Source: Whalleya microplaca
Lineage: Eukaryota; Ascomycota; Sordariomycetes; Xylariales; Xylariaceae
DNA: 64,000 bases
Direction of reading: 5' to 3'
NCBI GenBank assembly: GCA_022497155.1
Contig: MU385723.1
Coordinates: forward strand, 744,001-808,000
Positions 56,293 to 64,000 of this stretch are shown piece after piece. Numbering within the stretch: position 1 is the stretch's first letter; every line of letters starts with the position of its first letter. The notes below the pieces were generated by a model, which saw nothing but the letters and a program-made list of their open reading frames with translations, ran no database searches and was not told where the DNA came from. Made by a program: the position numbers and the translations under genes.

Positions 56293-56911
56293 TATGTACC
56301 TAGGGACCTTGCACAGTGCAGTGCATCGTACTATTATCGTCCAATCAAATCCCATCGTACCGGTTGTAGGGGTGCTGGAGAGGACCGGAGAGGCCTGGAG
56401 AGAGACTGGAGATAGCAGAGAGATCGCTGCAATGAACCCCGCCAAACAGCCCCAAACAGCCCCAACCAGCCCACCACCCGCGGGCTGCTGCACTTTGCTT
56501 TGCATCTGGCATCTCTCCAGGGCTCGCAGTACCTGGCCTGCTAGCTAAACCCACTAATAGCCCGCTAACCATCCTAGCTAATAACTAACAATCGGCGTGT
56601 CGATCCTTTTGACTCACAATCCTCCATTCACCAATTCACAAACTTCATCAGAAATGTCTCTAACAAACCTCGTCTCCTCGTCATCTTTATATTGCCTCTC
56701 TACCTATTTCACCTCACTCAGCTAAGTGTTGAAGAAAGACCACCGGAGCTTCTACATCTAGTGAAATAAACTGAAAACACAACGAATTGCTCTTTCAGTT
56801 CTTGTTGCGACGCCGACTGTACAGTCACACCTGAACTATTGTACGAGGCCACCTTGGAATATTTCATTCACGATATTGTATTCGCCTCGAGAGCCTCCCG
56901 CGCAACTCGAA

Positions 56912-58324
56912 ATGGCTCCTCCAAAGGGGGGCTATGCCCCAAACTTGGATAAGTTTCTCGATACCTTGAAGCGCCGGCCTGTGGAAGCCTCTGTGGAATC
57001 TCTCATATCGTAAGATCCAAGCTTTGCAAATCTGGTGGTGATGTACACCTATCACTAATATATATATATATTCTTCAGGCTCCTCAAGCGGAGACAAGTT
57101 CGAGGCTCCGAGTCTTGCGCTATTGCTACCGCACATATCCTCCTCCAAGTTGTCGCGAAGGACAAATGGACGACTGTCGATCAACTACTCGGGCGCATTC
57201 AACTCGTTGGCAGGAAACTCGTTACGGCACAACCCCGCGAGCTTGTCATTGGGAACATTGTCAAAAGAATCCTTGGATTAATACGCGACGAAGCCTCCGA
57301 GGATAGGAACGATGCGGGCCACGACTCGACTTCCGATGCAGCCTCCTCTACAGCGCCTGTGGTCGAGACGAGCCCACCATCGACGGCCGCCCGGACCCCT
57401 GCGAATGCTTCTCTCGCAGCATTTGCCCGTACGCAGACCATGCTCAACCTTCTATCCAACCCGGATTTCACTCCATCGACCAGCTCGACACCCGTATTAG
57501 GCTCGGGGGCCTCCACTCCCATGGGCAACACGCTATCTACAGATGTATATGCATTCAGGTCCGAAGTTATTGACGGGATCGAAGAGATCATAGACGAGAT
57601 TAGGCAGGTCGACGAGCAGGTCCAGGCCTATTCCGATATCGTTGTCCACCCCGGAGACTATATACTGGTTCACCAACCTTCAAGGACAGTACTGAAATTC
57701 CTTACACGAGCCGCTTCTAAGAGAAGATTCACTGTATTCCTTGTCATCGACCCATCTACAACCTCAGCTGTGGATGACCCGTACGCCTCCTTCCGGAAAT
57801 CCCTATCCTCGAGTGGATCGACGGTTGTGAACATCTTGAATGTTGGTTTGATGGCTTATATGTCCAAGGTCAACAAGGTGATTCTTGGAGCGCGGGTGAT
57901 CACGAGTAAAGGCGGCGTGTTCGTTGATTCTGGAGCTGCTGTCATAGCCCGTGCCGCTCAAGAACGAGGTAGATCCGTCATCGTACTCGGCGGCGTGTAT
58001 AAACTCAGTCCAGAGAGCTTGTTCCACCAAGACGCCTTTATCGAATGGGGCGATCCGTCAAAGTATGTCAACTTCTCAGATGGATCTATGGTTGGACATG
58101 TGAGAGTCAAGAATGCGGTCGCTGAGTTTGTTCCTCCCGAGCTTATTGACACCTACATCACCAATCTGTAAGTCATTCCCTTGATGCTGAAGATTAAATC
58201 CGACAGCTTGCTAATTCTGCCAAATAGGGGTGCGCACTCCAAAGATCACTTGCACACAATCATCACCGACCACTACAAGGAGGAAGATATCAACTTTGAT
58301 CTTTTCGGAAGAATTCAAAGATGA
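56912..58324 (+). CDS. GCD7: Translation initiation factor eIF2B subunit beta
   Basis: Three exons (56912-57009, 57079-58167, 58228-58324) give 427 residues. The start is MAPPKGGYAPNLDKFLDTLKRR. A helical N-terminal domain follows, including SCAIATAHILLQVVA and WTTVDQLLGRIQ, then a Ser/Thr/Pro-rich linker typical of filamentous fungi. The Rossmann-like C-terminal domain contains GDYILVHQPSRTVLKFL, FTVFLVIDP, VNKVILGARVITSKGGVFVDSGA and the closing PPELIDTYITNLGAHSKDHL. eIF2B is the guanine-nucleotide exchange factor for eIF2. The beta, alpha and delta subunits form the regulatory core that senses phosphorylated eIF2. The fit to the family is close over the whole length. Intron 1 (GTAAGA...CTTCAG) and intron 2 (GTAAGT...CAAATAG) are in phase. 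Confidence 0.95.
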
Positions 58325-58914
58325 TATAGAAACCGATCTACTTAAGCCTTCTAGGAGTCCTACCTATGTAATGGATAGTTTGATAGGCACCCGTAGATGG
58401 GTTGCCTCTTGGCAAATCGGACGACAGTATCTCTGATATTTGACTCATTTGCAGCCGCATGCATGGATATTGCAGCGGCCGCGTCACCAAGTGGTCGGAA
58501 TTAACCATGTAAGTGCATGGGCTAGAACGCGGGGCTGGTTTCTGACCTACGGAAAGCCTTCGTAGCGCCCCCTTGCTTTGCAAGCGAGCGAACCGCCTTC
58601 AGGAACGCGAGCTGAAAGAGCTCACTCAGCCACTCCCAGCAGAATCGTCCCATCACATCACCAGAGGGGTGTGGCCTACATGCGTCAATGTGTGTCAGAT
58701 CAGAGATAGGGGCCGATGAGACTCGGTGATAGTCAATAAATAAAATGCACCCAAAGCCACCAAGGCATTCGTTCCCTTCTTTCGTGATTTCATCGCTCAA
58801 CGTTCACCAGCATACATAGGTAACTTATTGCAAGCTAGTTTCGCTATATACTGCACCTTACCAGGATTATATGACGTAGTTTAACACGATTGACCAAAGC
58901 TGAAGCACAACACC
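58325..58914. other. Spacer downstream of eIF2B beta
   Basis: About 590 bases with no supported gene. The short open frames on the minus strand at 58338-58800 are unrecognisable. The last 60 bases form the leader of the next gene. Confidence 0.35.
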
Positions 58915-60969
58915 ATGGACGACATCCCACCTCCACCATACACAGAAACTGACGTCTACTCGCATCCAGGGCGAGCACCACCAACCGCCGGCGGCACCAG
59001 ATCTAACGACGATGCCGCCTCCGTCGCCGCATCCTCGTCCCAAAGCAACGTGATCTACACACCCCCCGAGACACCCCGGGAATCCCACCACGACCTCGCA
59101 GGCCACCACGACGACCAACACACCACGGCCTCAGCGCAGGCCTACTTCGACTCCCGCCCCGCACTAAACCAGCCCCCAGGTCCGAACCTGCGCGTCTCCC
59201 TCGCACTCACGCCCGATGCATCCCCCGACGCCTTCCCCTATCCCGAATGGGCCCGGGCCCACGGGACGTCCGAGCAGGACTGGCACACCTTCCTCAACTA
59301 CCTGGCCCCGGAGCACGCGGCGCGGGCGAACTCGCGCGTCGTCGCGCGGAAGTTGCGGGCTGAGGACGAAAGTACTCCATCATCGGCTTCGTCGCCGACG
59401 GGGAGGAGCATTGCCGCGGCGCAGCTGGGGCAGTTGTTGCAGTCTTCGGAGCCCGAGGAGCATGCGGGGGGGAGGGGGGATATTGATGGGGTGATTAGGG
59501 AGTGGAATGATGGGTTTTTTGGTCCCAGGGGCGTTACTATTGTGCGCGAGCCCACTGCGTCTATTGTTAGTGGCAGCACGCCTCGTTTGGTTCCCTCACG
59601 GGACGGAGCTGGATCCGGAGCCGTCGGGCCTCAGATGCCCCAGGGCAGAGACCACGCCCGCTCCCGCTGGAACCCGTTCGCGTCCTCGAGCCCCCGCATC
59701 GACAACGCCCGCCCGGACCGCCGCGAGCGGGGTCGCGGCGGTGGGCGTGGCCGCGGGCGTCGCCACGATCACGGGCGCCACCACGGGCGCCACCACCGCG
59801 GGGCACGCTCCCGCTCCTCCTCCACCTCATCTTCCTCAAGCAGTTCATCCTCAAGCAGCAGCAGCAGCAGCAGCTCATCCTCCGACTCCTCCTCAATAGG
59901 CAGCCTGCCCCCCCTCGACGACCTGCACGACACCCAACTACCAATCGCCGCGCACTCCGTCCAAGCCTGGCTATCCGCCCCCGACCAGCCCGTCACGCGC
60001 GCGATGGTGCGGGCCGCGCGCGCGGAGCTCAGGGCTGTTTCCAAGTCATCCAGACAGTCCCAGACTACCTCCACCTCCACTGCCGCGACCTCTACCAACA
60101 AAGGGGAGGGGGAGGGAGCGGCAGACGTGGAGGCCCTCCGCGCGACCGTGCGCGCGCAGCTCGAGCGCTTCAACGCCCTCAAGCGCGAGCAGAAGGCGCG
60201 GCGCAAGGCGGCGCGGCGCGAGAGGCGCGCGGTCAGGAAGGCCGCGAAGCGGGAACGGAGGGCGCGGAGGAGGGAGCGGCGGGTTTCTAGGCGGCAGGGG
60301 GCGCGGGATCGTGAGTCTTCTATTCCTACCTCTATTACTGGTGGTGCTGGGGGTGGTGAGGTGGGGGGCCGCGGACGCGGGTTCTTCGGGCGAGGACGCG
60401 GAAGAGGAGGAGGAGGAGGAGGAGGAGGAGGGGGGATGGGGAGGGGAGGTGGACCGTTCGGACCGCCGGGGCCGCCGGCGTTCTTTGGGCCGGGACGCGG
60501 CGGGGGATTGGGGTTGGGGTTGGGGGGGTTGTTTGGTGGCGGGCGCCGGGGACAGCAGGGCCCTTCGCAAGCGCAAGCACAGGCGGTAGAGTTGCCTGGC
60601 TCCACGCCCTCAGCCCGCTCGGTTAGCACGCCGAGCAGCACGACGACGACATCCAAGTACGAAGCGGCGGCGGCGCTTGAGGCGCAGATCGCGACGAAGG
60701 CGGAGGCGCTGCGCGCCGTGCGGCGGACCGTCGAGCGCGAGCAGGTGGAGGCCGCGAAGCGCGGGGAGGGCGACGAGAAAGATAAGGAGGGGTCGAGGAA
60801 GACGGAGGCGCGGCGCGAGGCCGATGTGCTCGAGATGGAGATCGAGCACCTGGGACGCCAGGTCGAGAGGTTGAGGGTCGAGGCCGATGGGGAGTTTGCT
60901 AGGGAGGTTGGGGAGAAGGAGAAGGAGGGAAAGGAGGAGGGAAAGGGGGAGAAGGAGAGGAAGGGGTAA
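58915..60969 (+). CDS. Low-complexity protein: PPPY-type start, RGG tract, Ser run, Arg-rich coiled coil
   Basis: A single uninterrupted frame of 684 residues. It begins MDDIPPPPYTETDVYSHPG, a motif type common in uncharacterised ascomycete proteins. A plausible folded stretch follows (residues 100-150, FPYPEWARAHGTSEQDWHTFLNYLAPEHAAR), which may be a real small domain. After that come an Arg/Gly/His-rich region (DRRERGRGGGRGRGR, HDHGRHHGRHHRG), a Ser tract of more than 20, an Arg/Lys-rich helix (about 400-470), a Gly-rich RG stretch (FFGRGRGRGG) and a C-terminal charged coiled coil. The RGG and Arg/Ser character suggests RNA binding or phase separation, which is an inference. The high G/C and repeats create long shadow frames on the other strand (for example 59769-60656), which are not genes. 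Confidence 0.8.
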   Translation: MDDIPPPPYTETDVYSHPGRAPPTAGGTRSNDDAASVAASSSQSNVIYTPPETPRESHHDLAGHHDDQHTTASAQAYFDSRPALNQPPGPNLRVSLALTPDASPDAFPYPEWARAHGTSEQDWHTFLNYLAPEHAARANSRVVARKLRAEDESTPSSASSPTGRSIAAAQLGQLLQSSEPEEHAGGRGDIDGVIREWNDGFFGPRGVTIVREPTASIVSGSTPRLVPSRDGAGSGAVGPQMPQGRDHARSRWNPFASSSPRIDNARPDRRERGRGGGRGRGRRHDHGRHHGRHHRGARSRSSSTSSSSSSSSSSSSSSSSSSSDSSSIGSLPPLDDLHDTQLPIAAHSVQAWLSAPDQPVTRAMVRAARAELRAVSKSSRQSQTTSTSTAATSTNKGEGEGAADVEALRATVRAQLERFNALKREQKARRKAARRERRAVRKAAKRERRARRRERRVSRRQGARDRESSIPTSITGGAGGGEVGGRGRGFFGRGRGRGGGGGGGGGGMGRGGGPFGPPGPPAFFGPGRGGGLGLGLGGLFGGGRRGQQGPSQAQAQAVELPGSTPSARSVSTPSSTTTTSKYEAAAALEAQIATKAEALRAVRRTVEREQVEAAKRGEGDEKDKEGSRKTEARREADVLEMEIEHLGRQVERLRVEADGEFAREVGEKEKEGKEEGKGEKERKG
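59814..59893 (+). repeat. Serine-codon repeat tract inside the low-complexity gene
   Basis: A mixture of TCC, TCA, AGC and AGT codons encodes an almost pure run of serines. The mixed codons show it is not a simple slippage array, though the AGC stretch (cagcagcagcagc, near 59857-59871) may still be unstable. Confidence 0.75.
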
Positions 60970-61491
60970 GGTGGGTAGATAGGTAGGTAGGTTGAGTTAG
61001 GGAGGGAGAGGGGGAGTGAGTTGGATGGGATGGGATGGGATTATGTGTGATTGGGGTTTACGGAATAGGGGATGGGGGGTATAGATATGGGCTGGGTGGA
61101 TTGTAGGGGAATACGGGCTGGTTTATGAAAATTATGAGGTATTGAAGCTGGATTGGTAGACGTGTATTAGGACGATCGTTCACGCAAGCAATGAAGTTTA
61201 TAGGGTTATTTCTTGATATAGCTAATGGTCACGAATCTAGTCGGTAAAAGCGCTGCTTAGCACAGGTGCATGTAATATAGTTTAACGTCAAGTTCATGAT
61301 AGCTTTTCCCAGGGACCCCTATATTAAATGCTGGTTTTCGCCCATGTAGGCAGACCAGACGAAGGGACTCTAGAATTTATCCGAGACTCAGAGCTCATTT
61401 TGAGCCTAAGCCCTTCCCCTTCGATTTGCCTTCTTTTCTAAGCCGTATTCACGTGCGTTGGCAAGTCCATCAAAGGCTCGAGCCGACTCCT
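60970..61491. other. Spacer between convergent genes
   Basis: About 520 bases of shared 3' flank. The first 150 bases are G-rich with short GGATGG repeats (tgggatgggatggg near 61025-61040). No gene was seen. Confidence 0.35.
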
Positions 61492-62295
61492 CTATGAGTG
61501 CTTGCTCTCGTCCTTCTCGACCAGGCCCTGCACGCCCAACGCCCTTCCGACCTTGACCTTCCTCTTAGTCTCCTTGGGCCGGCTCGGGAGGCCCCCCTTC
61601 TTGGCGCCGTCCTCGGCCTTGCCGGCGTCGCCGACGGGCTCGCCCTCGTCGGCGGCCTCCGAGTTGTCCTCGGTCTCGAGCTCGGCGTCGCGGATCTGCT
61701 CGCGGATGGTCGACAGGTCCAGCTTCATGCAGTAGGCGTCCTCGCCGTCGGCGTAGTACTTGGCCTCCGTCTTCTCCTGGTCGAAGCCCAGCGTCTTGGT
61801 GTACAGGTGGATGGCCGCCTTGTTGGAGACGCGGACGTGGAGGGAGACGTATTGCGCGCCGAAGGTCTCGACCATGGCTAGCTCTGCAGTTTTATTTTAG
61901 TTAGTATATGTATATACATACTCACAGGTTTTCCAACAACCAGCTTAGGAGTGGAAGGGAGTTAGGAGCAAGTAAGACGTACGACTCTGGCGCATGAGCT
62001 TCTCAGCAATGCCCAACCGTCTGTGCGTGCGCATCACGGACAGAGAAGTAATATGGCCGTGTTGGACACCATCGGTGGGCTCTTCCTCCATCTTAGCGAG
62101 GACGTAGCCTACGATCTTGGGGTAGTCGTAGGGGGTCTTCTTCGGCCGCGATACGTCGACGGCCACGTAGCTCAACTGCGGCCATGACAGGGCGTGGTAT
62201 AGGTAGTATTTCATGAAGTAGTTCTCGGGCAGGTTCTCCAGGTTCGCATGCTGGATGAGCGGTATGTCCCGCGGTTCGAGGCGCCTGATGTCCAT
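61492..62295 (-). CDS. NAA10: NatA N-terminal acetyltransferase catalytic subunit (Naa10/Ard1)
   Basis: Two exons (62295-61983 and 61883-61492) give 234 residues. The GNAT domain covers residues 1-150. It begins [34 protein letters not shown] and carries the acetyl-CoA motif RRLGIA at residues 92-97. The conserved second half has [22 protein letters not shown] and [15 protein letters not shown]. An acidic and Lys-rich tail follows. Naa10 with Naa15 forms NatA at the ribosome and acetylates Ser-, Ala-, Thr- and similar N-termini co-translationally. Exon 1 ends AGT-C at a GTACGT donor, and exon 2 resumes AG-CTA, giving MRQSQLAM. That restores the helix which the uninterrupted frame loses. The ATG at 62295 is the only credible start, since codons upstream are not ATG. 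Confidence 0.95.
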
Positions 62296-62921
62296 GACCG
62301 CTGCTGCTACCAATCTCTTCTTAATTTTTTCGACGGTATGAATTTGATCAGTTTTCGGATCTGATTTATATTTGGAGGTTTATTGAAAGCAGGTCGTCGT
62401 GTTCCTCCTGGCGTGTAGGTGAGCCCTGAAATTATATAGCTTGTACCTGGCAGCTTGGCGCTATAAAGTTTGGAAATTGGTGAAGCAGAGGCAGAGCTAG
62501 GTACTTAGGTACATGTACTTATCGCTACCTTGACCACTCATTGGACCGGATAACGGAACACATCTCGCCGAGACTTTCCAGCTGTGGCCGGCCCTGTGGG
62601 GCGCAACGCGGGGCATCTAAAGTGCGTCACTGGCGCGCGTTGAAAGTTCACGATAGCTCCCACTACATGCGTACTAACTGCGGGGCATCTTCCCATACCT
62701 CAGGTATACCCGAGATAGAGTGGATAGGGATGGCACGACTGGCTGAGTAACGCATGTGTGTGTTACTATAAACTAGGTATATATTTCTCAAGAATACCTA
62801 CCCAACTTGGCTATTTCCACAAATATCGTCTTGCCAACTCCCGTGACCAAGTTATCCTTGCCCTTGCTGCCGTCACTTACACACAGGTTCTCGTAACCCT
62901 ACCATACAACCACAGCAAAAG
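62296..62921. other. Divergent promoter region, NAA10 / SDR gene
   Basis: The start codons lie 626 bases apart on opposite strands. The sequence is mixed, without a recognised element. A short open frame at 62541-62750 is not supported. Confidence 0.35.
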
Positions 62922-64000
62922 ATGGCTCGAACACTCGAAGGCAAGCTTGCCATAATAACAGGAGCTTCGCGGGGTAAGTCACCAGCCGTATATATATCTT
63001 ATCATCGAGACCGTCCTCCCACACTTACACACGTGCCCACCCCCCAGGAATCGGCGAAGCCATAGCTGAGAAACTGGCCTCTTACGGCGCCAACGTGGTG
63101 CTAGGCTACACCTCTCCCTCCTCGGAGGCGCCGACGCAAGAACTCGCCCGGAAGCTCTCCTCGACCCACAACGTGCAGACGCTGGTCGTGCAAGCGGACC
63201 TGGGCCAGGTCTCGGGGCCGGAGCAGCTGATCGCGGCCGCGAAGGCGGGGATGACGAAGGAGGGCAAGCCGTTCCAGATCGATATCCTGATCAACAATGC
63301 GGGCGTCGCGCATAATAACCCCTTGCCGGATGTGACGACGGAGCAGGTTAGTACTTGCCTATGTACCTACTTTCCCTGTTGAGTCTGTCTCGGGAGTAGG
63401 TGATCTGCTCCTGGGAGTAGACTCCGGATTCACATAGGGGTATTCTCCAACAACATCCCAGATGACTCCGGTCCCCCCTTCCCACCCAACAGCCTCTCTC
63501 CCTCCCAACCCCCAACCAACCCACCACCAACTAACCCCCTCCCTCCAGTTTGAAACAAGCTACCGCACCAACGTCCTCGGCCCCCTCCTCCTAACCCAAG
63601 CCTCCCAGCCCTACCTCCCCCACGACCGCTCCGGGCGCATCGTGAACCTCTCCAGCGTCTCCAGCAGCACGGGCTTCATCGAGCAATCCGTGTACGGCGG
63701 GACGAAAGCCGCGCTCGAGGCCATGACGCGCACGTGGGCGCGCGAGCTCGCCGAGCGCGCCACCGTCAACGCCGTGAACCCCGGGCCCGTGCTCACGAGC
63801 ATGTACGCGAGCAACACGCCCGAGTTCAAGCGCGAGATTAAAGGGTGGATCGAGCACGCGCCGCTCATGCGCGCGCGGCCCGGCGTGGACGCGGAGGAGG
63901 TCGTGGAGGATGCGAAGACGAGTGGGGGACGGCCGGCGTATGTGGGCGAGGTCGCGGGGATTGTGGCTATGCTTTGTAGTGAGGATGCGGGCTGGTGCAC
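62922..64000 (+). CDS. Short-chain dehydrogenase/reductase, 3' end outside the window
   Basis: Three exons (62922-62973, 63048-63346, 63549 to the window end) give at least 267 residues of a classical SDR. The NAD(P)-binding TGASRGIG motif is at residues 13-20, split by intron 1. NNAG follows in DILINNAGVA near residue 104, then the catalytic Ser-Tyr-Lys set in NLSSVSSSTGF...SVYGGTKAAL (YxxxK). The later NPGPVLTSMY loop closes the active site, and DVAG...AMLCSEDA precedes the cut. The group resembles fungal tetrahydroxynaphthalene-reductase-like or generic 3-oxoacyl-reductase SDRs. The substrate is undetermined. Intron 1 is in phase at G|GA, and intron 2 (GTTAGT...CTCCAG) is phase 0. The remaining C-terminus should be only about 10-20 residues. 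Confidence 0.9.

Larger units (their letters stand above)
55214..56911. other. Divergent promoter region, NEM1 / eIF2B beta, with many repeats
   Basis: 1.7 kb between the two start codons. It holds a T-tract (about 55551-55561), GTGACAG-like repeats (55680-55720), a 9-bp tandem repeat (55856-55887), dense TACATA/GTATGT runs (56085-56230) and a 14-bp hairpin (56255-56292). No gene is supported. From 56590 the sequence is C/T-rich on the plus strand and is probably the eIF2B leader. Confidence 0.4.

Noticed and set aside
59769..60656. A 295-codon open frame on the minus strand, Pro/Arg/Ser-rich
   Set aside because: It is the antisense of the Gly/Arg-rich plus-strand gene. The high G/C removes stop codons, and the proline runs mirror the glycine codons.
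1..64000. CRISPR arrays, operons or phage-like modules
   Set aside because: Introns, spacing and gene families are eukaryotic, and no regularly spaced repeats were seen.

Overview
The window looks like nuclear chromosomal DNA of a filamentous ascomycete (Pezizomycotina, most likely a sordariomycete). The reasons are short GT-AG introns, mostly about 50-150 nt and often with a CTAAC-like branch site, genes about 1-5 kb apart on both strands, and a gene set typical of such fungi: a FacB/Cat8-type Zn2Cys6 activator, DUF3176, DUF952 and DUF1761 proteins, a secreted GH92 mannosidase, translin and Pmp3. No operon, CRISPR array, rRNA gene or convincing tRNA was seen. Most real genes are split by introns, so I rebuilt each one by hand from splice sites, reading frame and family resemblance. 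Exon coordinates are in the evidence fields. Family names come from recognising the proteins, not from a search.

Layout. 1-8 kb: PMP3 (+), a Ygr210c/Ola1-type GTPase (-) with a 10-nt microexon, and a divergently transcribed SET-domain methyltransferase (+). 10.9-18.1 kb: a facB/acu-15/CAT8 homologue (+), a PGC1-like glycerophosphodiester phosphodiesterase (+), and a small Myb-like/AT-hook protein (-). 18-21 kb: gene-free, with one LTR-like fragment. 21.5-24.7 kb: GPI11/PIG-F (-), translin (-), and a U2 snRNA gene (-). 25-29 kb: a frameshifted relic gene, a DUF952 gene (+), and a decayed short-chain dehydrogenase relic. 29-30.6 kb: a secreted FAD amine-oxidase-like protein (-). 30.6-38.7 kb: a gene-poor interval holding one small hypothetical gene.

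38.7-49.3 kb: a cysteine-rich single-pass membrane protein (+), a GH92 alpha-mannosidase (-), NHP2 (+), a DUF1761 protein (-) and a DUF3176 membrane protein (+). 50-51.6 kb: an unresolved coding locus. 53.4-64 kb: NEM1-type phosphatase (-), eIF2B beta GCD7 (+), a low-complexity RGG/coiled-coil protein (+), the NatA catalytic subunit NAA10/ARD1 (-), and an SDR oxidoreductase (+) cut by the window end.

Most genes are core housekeeping functions: translation initiation, protein N-acetylation, snoRNP assembly, splicing, GPI anchors, lipid-phosphatase control and the acetate/gluconeogenic switch. They are separate units rather than a pathway cluster. I found no convincing new multi-gene system. 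The most interesting items are the microexon, the U2 gene, the upstream ORFs on facB, the duplicated-cysteine membrane protein, and several genes with tiny exons that a simple ORF scan misses.
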